Shown here: in pieces, positions 44,490 to 53,607 of the stretch | Layout: every line of letters begins with the position of its first letter | Position numbering within the stretch: the first letter of the stretch is position 1 | Assembly: GCF_016735585.2 (NCBI RefSeq) | Contig: NZ_JAERSE020000001.1 | Location: 434,001-498,000 of the forward strand | Length of the DNA: 64,000 nt | Direction: 5' to 3' | Source: Chryseobacterium tagetis | GTDB lineage: Bacteria; Bacteroidota; Bacteroidia; Flavobacteriales; Weeksellaceae | Translations under genes and position numbers: made by a program | The notes under the pieces: generated by a model | Told to the model about the DNA's origin: nothing | Seen by the model: only the letters and a program-made list of their open reading frames with translations | The model's database searches: none

Positions 44490-46250
44490 ATGAACAAAAA
44501 CACCCCTCTAAATCCTGGAATGAACCCGGATTTAAAAATTGAAGTAGCTGTTATCGGAGCAGGAACTTCAGGATTGTACACCGCTTACCGTTTAATAGCT
44601 GACGAAAAATATAAAGCCAGTGATGTGCAGATTTTCGACATGAATGACAGACTTGGAGGAAGATTGGAGTCTGTGATTATGCCCGGAATGAATTTCTGGG
44701 GCGAACTGGGAGGAATGCGCTACCTTACTTCTCAACAAATTGTAACCACCTTAATTGAAGGGTATACAGATCCGGATGATCCGAACAAAAAGATCCCTGT
44801 TTTAAAAGATATCATGACACCGGTTCCTTTTCCAATGGGAGAGTCTACAAAATTATTGATGTATTTAAGAAAAGAACGTTTTAAGCAGGATGCATGGGAC
44901 GTCGCTCAGGGAGAAGGGAAAAAACTTCCAACAAGATATTATCTTAATGAAAATGATTTGGGATTCAGTTCAGATCAGCTCTTTAATAAAATTATTTATG
45001 ATGTATTGATGGCAGATCCTTGGGTTGCTGAAAAATATGGAAAATTAATTAAAAGAGGGAAGACAATCTATGATTATTCATTTGAATTAACGAGTGTTGA
45101 CTGGGACGATATTAAGCCTAAGCTGGTGTACAACTTCCCAAATTCGCCTTATGACGGGCGTAAAGTGAATGATCTAGGTTTCTGGAATTTAATTAAAGAC
45201 CAGGTTTCTCAGGAAGGATATGAATTCCTTGCCAATGCAGGCGGATATTACTCAAATACGATAAACTGGAATTCTGCAGAAGCTTTTCCGTATATGGTAG
45301 GAGATTTCTCGGCAGGAACTATTTATAAAACGATCGAAGAGGGATATGACAGTATTGCATACGCTTTGGCCAACTCTTATATGGAGCATGAAGGAGCTTG
45401 TATCTGGTCTGAAAATAAATTGATTACGTTTAGAAAAGATCATAATTTAGGAGCTTCTCATAAATATGAATTGATTTTCTTAAACCTAAAAACCAATAAA
45501 GAATGGAAAGTATATACCAATAAGATCGTTCTTGGAATGCCTAGAAAATCGTTGGAGCTATTGGATCAGAACAATTTCTTCTTTAATATTAATGAAAATT
45601 CAACACTGAATTACAATATCCGTTCTGTGATAATGGAACCCGCTTTCAAAATTCTGATGGGCTTTCCATATCCTTGGTGGAATGAATTAGGAATTGATTC
45701 CGGACATTCGATCACCGATTTGCCAATGAGGCAGTGTTATTATTTCGGAACAGATCCTCATACAGACAATTCTATGCTATTGGGAAGTTATGGAGATATG
45801 GAAACCGAAACATTCTGGAAAGCACTTTCTGATGATAAAGTGCTCTTTGAAGTAAAGGCAGCAAAATCAGCTTCTTTAAAAGAACTGCATGAATTAGACG
45901 ATGTTCAGGCTACAAAATTAATGGTGGGTGAACTGATGAATCAACTTCGTGAGCTTCACGGAGATAAAGTAACTATTCCTGAACCTTATGTAACGTATTT
46001 TAGAGACTGGACAGATGATCCTTTCGGAGCTGGATACCATGCCTGGAAAGCCGGATATTCCGTGAAAGACGTTATGCCATATATGAGAAAACCTGTGGTT
46101 GATGAAGAAATTCATATCATTGGAGAAGCTTACTCAGATCAGCAAGGTTGGGTAGAAGGGGCTTTCTGTGAGGCTGAAAAAATGCTTCAGTCGTATTTCG
46201 GATTAGACCGTCCTTATTGGCTGAGCAAAGATTACTACCTAGGTTGGTAA
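44490..46250 (+). CDS. Flavin amine oxidase / L-amino-acid oxidase-like protein
   Basis: A 586-aa FAD enzyme of the flavin-containing amine oxidase family. The dinucleotide motif is VAVIGAGTSGLYTAYRL (about 19-35), followed by DMNDRLGGRLESV and NFWGELGGMRYLTS (the GG-motif and FAD-binding stretch). The C-terminal FAD loop is HIIGEAYSDQQGWVEGAFCEAEKML. No signal peptide is seen. Its length is greater than that of a simple monoamine oxidase. The relatives that come to mind are L-amino-acid oxidases and tryptophan monooxygenases. Substrate is not predictable. Confidence 0.8.
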   Translation: MNKNTPLNPGMNPDLKIEVAVIGAGTSGLYTAYRLIADEKYKASDVQIFDMNDRLGGRLESVIMPGMNFWGELGGMRYLTSQQIVTTLIEGYTDPDDPNKKIPVLKDIMTPVPFPMGESTKLLMYLRKERFKQDAWDVAQGEGKKLPTRYYLNENDLGFSSDQLFNKIIYDVLMADPWVAEKYGKLIKRGKTIYDYSFELTSVDWDDIKPKLVYNFPNSPYDGRKVNDLGFWNLIKDQVSQEGYEFLANAGGYYSNTINWNSAEAFPYMVGDFSAGTIYKTIEEGYDSIAYALANSYMEHEGACIWSENKLITFRKDHNLGASHKYELIFLNLKTNKEWKVYTNKIVLGMPRKSLELLDQNNFFFNINENSTLNYNIRSVIMEPAFKILMGFPYPWWNELGIDSGHSITDLPMRQCYYFGTDPHTDNSMLLGSYGDMETETFWKALSDDKVLFEVKAAKSASLKELHELDDVQATKLMVGELMNQLRELHGDKVTIPEPYVTYFRDWTDDPFGAGYHAWKAGYSVKDVMPYMRKPVVDEEIHIIGEAYSDQQGWVEGAFCEAEKMLQSYFGLDRPYWLSKDYYLGW

Positions 46251-46267
46251 TTGAAAATTACAATAAG

Positions 46268-46296
46268 AAACCATCTCAATAGTGAGATGGTTTTTT
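46268..46296 (+). terminator. Terminator after the flavin oxidase pair
   Basis: AAACCATCTCA, a 4-base loop, TGAGATGGTTT and then three further T. An 11-bp stem with T-run placed 18 bp after the stop makes a clean intrinsic terminator. Confidence 0.8.
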
Positions 46297-46300
46297 GTTT

Positions 46301-46332
46301 AAAACCACTGCAATAAAAATTACAGTGGTTTT
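46301..46332 (-). terminator. Second hairpin of the convergent spacer
   Basis: AAAACCACTG (46301-46310) pairs with CAGTGGTTTT (46323-46332). Symmetric A/T flanks make it usable in both directions; it is closest to the end of the phytase gene at 46364. Confidence 0.65.
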
Positions 46333-46363
46333 TGAAAAGAATATAATAGGTGAATTTTTTTAA

Positions 46364-47389
46364 TTATTTCATGTTTGCTTTGATTTTTTCTTCAACGATT
46401 CTCCAGTCATAAATATGGAAAACTTTCCCATTGCTCATAGCTACAAAGATTCCTTTAGGAAATTTCGGACCTAGATTTACATTGGTGACTTCCGAACCAT
46501 CACTTTCTTTTGTAGAAACCGGAATTTCTGCAATTCTTCCTTTTGAAGGATTTTCCCTTAAATACACATTGAAAGTATCTTTCTGCTGATTGGAAACCAA
46601 AATATAACCGGTATTTGCAGAAGTAGGATAGATAGAAATTCCTTCCACATCAGATTTAAAATCTCCTTTTCCGAAAACAGACAATTCCTCATTACCTTTG
46701 GCTGGATCCGCATAATACTGATGAACCCCGAACATTTCGTCAGAATAATAAATATATCCCATTTCATCATCTACCGCAATGCTTTCTATTTCTTTTAAAC
46801 CGCTGTATTTTCCGAATTTTCTTATGGCTTCACCAGTGATTTTTCCGTCTTTTTCAACTAATTTATATTGCCAAAGATATCCGTCTTTCGGCCCTGATTT
46901 TCTTCCGACAATCGCAAACATTTCTCCGGTGTCAGGATTTTTATACATCGAGATTCCCATCGGTCCGCGTTCGGTTTCACCATCAAAAACAGAGATTTCT
47001 CCAACTTCCTTTAAATCAGGAAGTGAATATAATTTTACTTTATTGGTTTCTCTTTCCGTTGTTGCGGCAATGTCGGTTTTCTTTCCGTTCAGATCAAAAC
47101 CATATTCGATATCGACATTATTCGGACGTTTTAATCCCAAAACTTTATTGACGATTTTTCCGTCCAGATCGAAAGCGTATAATCCGCCATTGGTATCCTT
47201 ATCTGTTCCGATGATAATGCTTTTTGAGGCGTCTTCAGGATTGATCCAGATAGCAGGATCGTCTGTATCATACATTACGGTTTCCGTAACGACAGTAGGT
47301 TGCAGTTTTTTTCCTAATTGACCTTGTCCCGCACAATTTACGACGAATGGCAGAATAGATAAGGCTATGATGTAATTTACTTTTTTCAT
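46364..47389 (-). CDS. Beta-propeller phytase, lipoprotein
   Basis: A 341-aa protein with a lipoprotein signal ending VVNC (Cys19), so it is membrane anchored. The family opens with TVMYDTDDPAIWINPEDASKSIIIGTDKD and contains RPNNVDIEYGFDLNG, ERGPMGISMYKNP, KEIESIAVDDEMGYIYYSDE and DVEGISIYPT, the acidic calcium-binding blades of alkaline (BPP) 3-phytases. It would release phosphate from inositol hexakisphosphate. A TonB-dependent receptor is encoded upstream on the same strand, separated by a hairpin repeat, suggesting a phytate or calcium-phytate uptake pair. Confidence 0.9.
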   Translation of the reverse strand: MKKVNYIIALSILPFVVNCAGQGQLGKKLQPTVVTETVMYDTDDPAIWINPEDASKSIIIGTDKDTNGGLYAFDLDGKIVNKVLGLKRPNNVDIEYGFDLNGKKTDIAATTERETNKVKLYSLPDLKEVGEISVFDGETERGPMGISMYKNPDTGEMFAIVGRKSGPKDGYLWQYKLVEKDGKITGEAIRKFGKYSGLKEIESIAVDDEMGYIYYSDEMFGVHQYYADPAKGNEELSVFGKGDFKSDVEGISIYPTSANTGYILVSNQQKDTFNVYLRENPSKGRIAEIPVSTKESDGSEVTNVNLGPKFPKGIFVAMSNGKVFHIYDWRIVEEKIKANMK

Positions 47390-47420
47390 TTAAATTTTAA
47401 AACTTGTTTACATTTTCTAG

Positions 47421-47448
47421 CTGTAAAAACTTGAATTTTCTTTTACAG
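47421..47448 (-). terminator. Hairpin after the TonB-dependent receptor gene
   Basis: CTGTAAAA (47421-47428) and TTTTACAG (47441-47448) form an 8-bp stem with a 12-base loop in the spacer upstream of the phytase gene. It is weak on its own and lies next to the longer repeat at 47453-47518. Confidence 0.35.
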
Positions 47449-47452
47449 TTAG

Positions 47453-47518
47453 TTGTCATTCCGTAGGAATTCAGGCAAGATTGTAAGCAACATTGCTGAG
47501 ATTCCTACGGAATGACAA
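47453..47518. repeat. Long inverted repeat GTCATTCCGTAGGAAT
   Basis: Eighteen bases at 47453-47470 are the exact reverse complement of 47501-47518, with a 30-base spacer. The word GTCATTCCGTAGGAAT is characteristic of dispersed non-coding repeats in Chryseobacterium-like genomes. It sits between the TonB receptor stop (47550) and the phytase start (47389). Confidence 0.75.
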
Positions 47519-47549
47519 TTGGATGGTTATTTAATCAATATAAATTCAA

Positions 47550-50360
47550 TTAAAAATCAAATTTCACCCCAAAATTAAATTTAGGTCTGTAATATTCAAC
47601 CTGCGCTGTTCTGTCCTGAATTCCCTGATAATATCTCAAAGGCTGGTTGGTTAAATTATTCGCTTCCGCAAACAATCTCAGCTGGCTCGTAATTTTATAG
47701 GAAGCATTTGCGTCAAGGAAGAATTGTTTATCATAATAACGGTCTTCGAAGGCATTTCCTCCCAATTCATCAATATAGTGAGATGCATAATTCATAGAAA
47801 TCCTTGCAGAAAAACGTTTGTTTTCCCAGGAAAGCGATCCGTTAAACATGTGCGGAGCCGTTCCCGGAAGTCCTACATCTGTTCTTTCAACGCCTTCTTC
47901 ATTCGTGATTCCTTTAGCTTTAGAATGGGTATACGTATAGTTTACATAGATTCCCAACCCTTTCCAGAATGCTCCCGGAATAAAATCCAGTTGCCTTTGT
48001 AAAGCGACTTCAAAGCCATAAAGGTCTACATTATTACCGTTTCTCTGCTGGGTAAAGCTCCAGTTGTTTTCTCCTGCAGGAATAGGATTGCTTTGTCCCG
48101 CAAAATCATTCGCAAAATCATTCGCTGAATAATTTTTTCTTGAATAGGTATAGATGAAATCCTTCAGGTTTTTATAAAATACGCCTCCGGAAAGAATACC
48201 TACTGATTTAAAGTATTTTTCAGCCATAAAATCGAAATTGTAAGCATAGGTTGCTTTCAAATCAGGATTTCCTGCAGAAATGGCTTCATCTCCTGAAATA
48301 ACATTCAGGTACGGAACCAATGCATAATAATTAGGACGGGCCAAAGCAGTTGTAAACGCTCCGCGAAGGATTAAATTCTGAACAGGAACATATTTGAATG
48401 ATACATTTGGAAGGACATTGGTGTAGGTATTGGTATTTGTGATCTTTCCTGCCAATTCCTCTTCATCCATTACATAATTTCCGGTATAGTCGATTCTCGT
48501 GGTTTCAACACGTGCTCCGACAATCATTGAAAATTTATCGCTGAAATCCTGATCCCAACGAATATATCCTGCATAAATATTCTCCTTGGCGTTATAATTG
48601 CTCGAAAGAAACTCTTCAGGTTTTGATTCTGCATTGAATAAATTGGAATTAAATAAATCTAATCCTCCTAAATAAGACGTACTTACAAATGTTCCCGGAA
48701 CATAATTTCCCGGCTGGAAGTTATGCCCGTTAAAATAAGTCGTGGGAACACTCAGTAAACTTCCCATATCATTAATCGGTTCGAAAGCGAAATAATCATT
48801 CTCTCTTTCCTTGGTTTTCAATCTTAAACGTGCTCCTACACGGATTCTCCCTTTCTGATCTTCAATAACAGAGAATGGAAAACGTAAATTGACTTTTGCT
48901 CCAAATTCTTTTTCCTGAGTAAAGCTGTTAGAATCTGAAAGATCACTCAATTGGTAATCCCCAAGATTATCAGGAGATGTCGGAAGAATCATTGGTTTTC
49001 TCGGGTCTAGTACATTCGATGAAAAGCTCACATCTTCATTTTCAAATTCAATATATCTTTCGTGCGGTTTCTTTTCACTTGCTATAGCATAGTTCATGGC
49101 CCAGTCCAGATCAATTTTAGAACCTAAAAGATGTTCTCCGCGTAAGGCATAATTCTGCACTTTTTGTCTTTCCAAACGGGTATTGTCATTGTTATAATCT
49201 CCCGCTTTATCCTGTCTTGTGATACTTCCTTCCCAATCTTCGATCGTTGATTTATCAGTGCTGTAAACAGGTTTTATTTTGTAGCCTAAAGCATAGCGGT
49301 TTTCCTTGTCATTCCTGAAATTATACATTGCAGAAGCATAGATTTTATTTTTTGAATTGAATTCATAATCCATATTCAAATCAAAACTATGACGGATACG
49401 GTGTTCGTTGTAATACCGGATTCCCATTTTGCTCACATAAGCTGTTTGTGCAGCATCTTTGGCAAGGCTCCATGTAGGCTCTATATTGTCTGAACCAAAA
49501 TTATTGTTGTTATAAGAAAAGCTGAATACAGCCCCCAGTTTTTTATTTAAAAAACGGTCTCCATAAACCAATCCTGCGGTATAATTTCCCTTTTCACGGA
49601 TAGGGCTGTATCCTCCTGCAACCGTAGCCGAAATTCTTTTCCCGTTCGGAGAGGCTCTTGTAATCAGATTGACCGAACCACCAATGGCATCGGCATCCAT
49701 ATCCGGAGTCAATGTTTTATTAACTTCAATCGTTGAAATCATGTCAGAAGGAATAAGATCCATCTGAACATTTCTGTTGTCGCCTTCCGCAGAAGGAATT
49801 CTGTCACCGTTTAAAGTTACAGAGTTCAAATTAGGAGCGAGACCTCTGATAATAAGATTCCTTGCTTCACCCTGGTCGTTTTGGATCGTTATTCCGGGAA
49901 CACGTTTCAAGGCATCGCCTACATTGGCATCAGGAAAACGTCCGATCTGATCAGATGAAATGACATTGGTGATATTGGCGTTATTTTTTTGTTTATTTAA
50001 AGCTCTTGCCTGGTTTTTTAAAGTAGCTCCGGTTACCACAACTTCTTCAATGGTGGTTTCCTTTCTTGCGAAGACGATATTTTGCTGGGTATTTTTATCA
50101 GATACTACAGTCACGCTGTATTCTCTGATTCCATATCCCAAATAATCGATTTTCATGGTATAGCTTCCGGCCGGAACATTTAAGAAAACAAAATTTCCGT
50201 GGTCATCTGAAGTCGTATAGATATTTCCGGGAGTCAGGGAAATTTTTGCTCCGGGAAGGGCAATTTTAGAATCATCATTAATGTTTCCCGAAACAGTACC
50301 CGTTTGTGCATAAAAATAAATAGAGGCACACAAGAGAACAGAGGTAAAAATTTTCTTCAC
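47550..50360 (-). CDS. TonB-dependent receptor with N-terminal carboxypeptidase-like domain
   Basis: A 936-aa outer-membrane receptor. A signal peptide (about 1-19, ending YAQ) precedes a carboxypeptidase-regulatory-like domain (about 22-105, GNINDDSKIALPGAKISLTPG). The TonB box is ETTIEEVVVTG. The plug has DQIGRFPDANVGDALKRVPGI and NLIIRGLAPNLNSVTLNGDRIPSAEGDNR, and the barrel ends NFGVKFDF with a terminal Phe. The plug wording is that of the TonB receptors paired with catalytic phosphatases or phytases in Bacteroidetes. The adjacent phytase gene downstream supports phytate or phosphate-ester uptake, which is inference. Confidence 0.92.
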   Translation of the reverse strand: MKKIFTSVLLCASIYFYAQTGTVSGNINDDSKIALPGAKISLTPGNIYTTSDDHGNFVFLNVPAGSYTMKIDYLGYGIREYSVTVVSDKNTQQNIVFARKETTIEEVVVTGATLKNQARALNKQKNNANITNVISSDQIGRFPDANVGDALKRVPGITIQNDQGEARNLIIRGLAPNLNSVTLNGDRIPSAEGDNRNVQMDLIPSDMISTIEVNKTLTPDMDADAIGGSVNLITRASPNGKRISATVAGGYSPIREKGNYTAGLVYGDRFLNKKLGAVFSFSYNNNNFGSDNIEPTWSLAKDAAQTAYVSKMGIRYYNEHRIRHSFDLNMDYEFNSKNKIYASAMYNFRNDKENRYALGYKIKPVYSTDKSTIEDWEGSITRQDKAGDYNNDNTRLERQKVQNYALRGEHLLGSKIDLDWAMNYAIASEKKPHERYIEFENEDVSFSSNVLDPRKPMILPTSPDNLGDYQLSDLSDSNSFTQEKEFGAKVNLRFPFSVIEDQKGRIRVGARLRLKTKERENDYFAFEPINDMGSLLSVPTTYFNGHNFQPGNYVPGTFVSTSYLGGLDLFNSNLFNAESKPEEFLSSNYNAKENIYAGYIRWDQDFSDKFSMIVGARVETTRIDYTGNYVMDEEELAGKITNTNTYTNVLPNVSFKYVPVQNLILRGAFTTALARPNYYALVPYLNVISGDEAISAGNPDLKATYAYNFDFMAEKYFKSVGILSGGVFYKNLKDFIYTYSRKNYSANDFANDFAGQSNPIPAGENNWSFTQQRNGNNVDLYGFEVALQRQLDFIPGAFWKGLGIYVNYTYTHSKAKGITNEEGVERTDVGLPGTAPHMFNGSLSWENKRFSARISMNYASHYIDELGGNAFEDRYYDKQFFLDANASYKITSQLRLFAEANNLTNQPLRYYQGIQDRTAQVEYYRPKFNFGVKFDF

Positions 50361-50382
50361 TTTCTTTAGATTTAAATTCGAA

Positions 50383-50390
50383 CAAAATTA
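50383..50390 (-). promoter_or_regulatory. -7 element of the TonB receptor gene
   Basis: TAATTTTG on the minus strand, an exact TAnnTTTG match 23 bp before the start codon at 50360. No TTG is visible at the -33 distance. Confidence 0.5.
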
Positions 50391-50543
50391 AATGCTTGTT
50401 TAGAAAATGCTTTGAAGAGAATTTTAAGATTGTTTTAATGATTTGTTACGGTGAATAGGAGTTTTTATGGTTGAAATTAAGCTATTGTTAATTTTTATTG
50501 AATTGAAAATTGAATTACAACAATTAAACTTTATTACAATTAT

Positions 50544-51575
50544 CTATAAATTAGGTAATAAAGAAACATATAATACACCATCAGGATTATTGATATCGTT
50601 TACCCGGTTAAATTCTTTAATTTCTTTAGGAGTAAGAGCCTGAAATATATCAATTTTATATTCCGCTTCCATTTTTTTGAGTGTAGGAATCAATTGTCCT
50701 TTCTCGTAAGGCTGAATCTTTGAAAATGCATAAATAATAGGGTTGTTGCCAATCAATCCCTGAGCTTTAAGGTCATTAATTACTTTTTTTAAATTGATTC
50801 TAGTCGTATAATCTTTATCCAGTTCAAAATCAGGATTGTTATTTTTAAAAAGAAGATGATCTCTTTTTAGAAAATAATAATAACCGGTTCTTCTGCTATT
50901 ATCCAGCCTGTTCCAGTGATCCTGAGTCTTTTCCAACACTTCAGCAAGTGGTTTTGTATCTTTAAGATAGGTAAACAGAAAAGTAACCAATGCTAGGAAA
51001 TTTTGTTTTTTATAAAGCACATATTGTAAAAGATTGCCTTTATATTTTTCTATTAATTTTTCTTGTTCTAAGAAATCAAAAAAAGATGGAAAAGTAGAAC
51101 CTATCTTTTCATCATTACTAAAGACAACATTCATATAATCTTCCAGATCTTTAGGAGAAACAGAATATAAGTATTTTAAAAGCGAACTGAAAGAATACTC
51201 ATTCATTTCTTGTTCTGTATAATAACTATCGGTATAAATACCTTTTATAAAATCTTTATAATTTTCAGGTTTGTTGAGAAAATAGTTTTCGAATACATAA
51301 TCACTCATGTTTTTATGTTCGCTCCAATACCGTATTAAAATAGGTTTGTACAAATTACATTTGGAATCAATTAAGGTGCGGTAAAGCTCTTCGAAATCTG
51401 TAAAATTGTTTTTTGCTTTTAAGAGAGCCGATTTTTTATAAGCCGATTCTGCAACCAGATATGAATTTTTACTGCATTTGGTTTCGATGATTTCGTAATC
51501 CTTTTCACTTATTTGAGCAGAAAGAAAAATGCTGTTAAGAATTAAAAAAGAAAGGGAGCAAAATTTCAAGGTCAT
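50544..51575 (-). CDS. Secreted protein of unknown function
   Basis: A 343-aa protein from the ATG at 51575. An in-frame ATG at 51593 would overlap the -7 promoter motif, so the shorter start is preferred; it also gives a clean signal peptide (MTLKFCSLSFLILNSIFLSAQ). The rest is Lys/Tyr/Phe-rich and mostly helical in appearance, with no motif I recognise. A late segment reads ALTPKEIKEFNRVNDINNP. Repeated FxxLLKYLYS- and LVTFLFTYLK-like stretches could be helical repeats. It stands alone between the TonB receptor and a divergent gene, so context gives no function. Confidence 0.75.
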   Translation of the reverse strand: MTLKFCSLSFLILNSIFLSAQISEKDYEIIETKCSKNSYLVAESAYKKSALLKAKNNFTDFEELYRTLIDSKCNLYKPILIRYWSEHKNMSDYVFENYFLNKPENYKDFIKGIYTDSYYTEQEMNEYSFSSLLKYLYSVSPKDLEDYMNVVFSNDEKIGSTFPSFFDFLEQEKLIEKYKGNLLQYVLYKKQNFLALVTFLFTYLKDTKPLAEVLEKTQDHWNRLDNSRRTGYYYFLKRDHLLFKNNNPDFELDKDYTTRINLKKVINDLKAQGLIGNNPIIYAFSKIQPYEKGQLIPTLKKMEAEYKIDIFQALTPKEIKEFNRVNDINNPDGVLYVSLLPNL

Positions 51576-51590
51576 TTGAAGGATTTTACA

Positions 51591-51598
51591 CAAAAATA
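51591..51598 (-). promoter_or_regulatory. -7 element that decides the start of the secreted protein gene
   Basis: TATTTTTG on the minus strand matches TAnnTTTG exactly. It covers the upstream candidate ATG (51593), which argues for translation starting at 51575. Confidence 0.5.
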
Positions 51599-51694
51599 AA
51601 CAGTTAAATAGAATTTTGATGAATGTAGAGAAATAATTTAAAAGAAATTACGTGAAATCATATATTATTGTAGGCATAATTAATTTGAAACTGA

Positions 51695-51702
51695 TACTTT
51701 TG
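51695..51702 (+). promoter_or_regulatory. -7 element of the NMO-like gene
   Basis: TACTTTTG, an exact TAnnTTTG match, 62 bp before the ATG at 51765. The nearest TTG upstream (51668-51670) is a few bases further than the usual -33 spacing. Confidence 0.45.
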
Positions 51703-51764
51703 CAGAAGTGAATTAAGTTGACGGGAATTTAAGGCTAAGACATTTATTTTAATCAATATAAAGA

Positions 51765-53567
51765 ATGATCAAAAAACCTTTGCACAATTTCCATATTCCC
51801 GTAATGGGATTGGCGTACACAATAGACAGTCCTATTCGTGTCGCACAGTACGGAATATCTTCCGTAGTTTCTATAATTGATGATGAGATTATAGAAAAAA
51901 TGAAAAATTTTTACAGTAAGAAATTTAATCTGAATTACTCCGGTATTTCAACAAAGATTGATGACTATCGTGCCAAGAGAATCACAGATTATCTGGATAT
52001 GATGGATGATATTGTCAGTGAAAAATTTGAAGCCTTTAAAGAGGAGATTTCAAAAAACAAAACGGCCCTGAAAAACTTTATGGAAATGCTTCCAGGTGCT
52101 TCAGAGCTGAAAAACGGTCTGCAACATTTTCTCAATCAAAAGGAGGACATTACTTCTTCTATTAAAAACTTTATTGAAACGCATCTTTCTCCCGGAAATA
52201 TCGATGTCAATATCATGACGAAGGTCGATAAGGATAATTTTCATAAAAATGAACAATTACCTGTCATGTATAATGATGCTCATGCTTCATTACGTGGTTT
52301 TGCAAACAGTAAATTATCATCTTCTATGGTGCTTTCCGCAGGAATGAATCCCCGTTTATACAGCTATATTGAAGAATTTAATGATTTTTTTCCGGATGAA
52401 AACTGTTTTTTGAAAAAGAAAATTATTTTAAAAGTAAGTGATTTTCGCTCGGCAATGATTCAGGGGAATTTTTTAGCTAAAAAAGGACTTTGGGTGTCTG
52501 AATACAGAATAGAATCCGGATTAAATTGCGGTGGTCATGCTTTTGCAACAGAAGGTTTGTTACTCGGTCCAATTATGGAAGAATTTAAGCAGAGAAAAAA
52601 CGAACTGATAGAATCTGCCCATTCTCTGATGACAAGAGCTTTGGAACAGAAAGGAAAACATTCGGTTTCTGAGCCGTTAGAAATGAAAATTACCGTTCAG
52701 GGTGGGGTAGGAACTGCTGAAGAGCATGATTTTCTTTTAAAAACGTATCATGTTGACAGTATCGGGTGGGGATCGCCGTTTTTGCTGGTTCCGGAAGCGA
52801 CTGCTATGGATAATGAAACCAGGAAATTACTTGCAAAATCAAAGGAAAATGACTTCTATTTGAGTAATCTTTCTCCATTGGGAGTGCCTTTTAATACCGT
52901 GAAAGGAACCTCAAACGAAATTTTTAGACGAAACAAAGAATCCAAAGATCATTACGGAAGTTCATGTCCGAAAAAATTACTGGCATTAAGTAAAGAATAC
53001 TCTCCAAAAGGAATTTGTACGGCATCTAAAAAATATCAGGATATCAAATTAGGAGAATTGGAACTTGAAAAAGAAGCGATGACAGCTGAACAATTCCAGA
53101 AAAAGAAAGAAATCATTACAGAAAAGGCTTGTCTTTGCGTGGGATTGGTAAATGCCGCGTACATGGAGCAAAATTTAGAGGTAAAAGGGGAGAAGCAGGG
53201 CGTAGTGATCTGCCCTGGACCGAATCTTGCTTTCTTTGATAAAGAAGTTTCTCTTAGTGAAATGGTACAGCATATTTATGGGAATAACAATATTCTTTCT
53301 CATGATAATCGACCGAATATGTTTATCAACGAGTTGAAATTATATGTGGATCATCTGAAAAAAGACATTACTGATTTCACGGAAAAAATAACCAATTCCC
53401 AGATCAAAAAATGGAAAACCTTTAAAGAAAATCTTTTCAACGGGATTACTTATTATGAGGAGCTTTTTTCTGGTTCTAGTTTTTTTGAAACTGAGGTAAG
53501 TACAATTAAAAAGCAATTGAATAATTACAGATTATTGTTAGGGAAAATTGAAATTCCTGAATGTTAA
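51765..53567 (+). CDS. Divergent nitronate-monooxygenase-like protein with a cysteine cluster
   Basis: A 600-aa cytosolic protein that I cannot place in a named family. It has hallmarks of the NMO/PfaD flavin barrel: an N-terminal IPVMGLAYTIDSPIRVAQYG, LNCGGHAF (255-260), the phosphate-loop-like VQGGVGTAEEHDF (about 311-323), then VDSIGWGSPFLLVPEATAM and NLSPLGVPFNTVKG, which parallels the NMO segment after the barrel. An insertion of about 130 helical residues (about 45-175) precedes the barrel core. Cys401, Cys418, Cys456 and Cys458 could bind Fe-S or zinc. A C-terminal helical tail follows. It is alone, between divergent and convergent genes. FMN binding is inferred. Confidence 0.55.
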   Translation: MIKKPLHNFHIPVMGLAYTIDSPIRVAQYGISSVVSIIDDEIIEKMKNFYSKKFNLNYSGISTKIDDYRAKRITDYLDMMDDIVSEKFEAFKEEISKNKTALKNFMEMLPGASELKNGLQHFLNQKEDITSSIKNFIETHLSPGNIDVNIMTKVDKDNFHKNEQLPVMYNDAHASLRGFANSKLSSSMVLSAGMNPRLYSYIEEFNDFFPDENCFLKKKIILKVSDFRSAMIQGNFLAKKGLWVSEYRIESGLNCGGHAFATEGLLLGPIMEEFKQRKNELIESAHSLMTRALEQKGKHSVSEPLEMKITVQGGVGTAEEHDFLLKTYHVDSIGWGSPFLLVPEATAMDNETRKLLAKSKENDFYLSNLSPLGVPFNTVKGTSNEIFRRNKESKDHYGSSCPKKLLALSKEYSPKGICTASKKYQDIKLGELELEKEAMTAEQFQKKKEIITEKACLCVGLVNAAYMEQNLEVKGEKQGVVICPGPNLAFFDKEVSLSEMVQHIYGNNNILSHDNRPNMFINELKLYVDHLKKDITDFTEKITNSQIKKWKTFKENLFNGITYYEELFSGSSFFETEVSTIKKQLNNYRLLLGKIEIPEC

Positions 53568-53574
53568 AAAATAG

Positions 53575-53603
53575 AAAACCTTCAATTCATAGTTGAAGGT
53601 TTT
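53575..53603. terminator. Bidirectional terminator between convergent genes
   Basis: AAAACCTTCAA, a 7-base loop, TTGAAGGTTTT. The 11-bp stem has A-run and T-run flanks and lies 8 bp after the NMO-like stop and 5 bp from the end of the convergent gene at 53608. Confidence 0.8.
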
Positions 53604-53607
53604 TACT

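Noticed and set aside
46779..47321. 180-aa plus-strand ORF inside the phytase gene
   Set aside because: Antisense shadow of a clearly conserved beta-propeller phytase; no independent signal, and its Ser/Phe/Pro-rich composition is typical of antisense frames.
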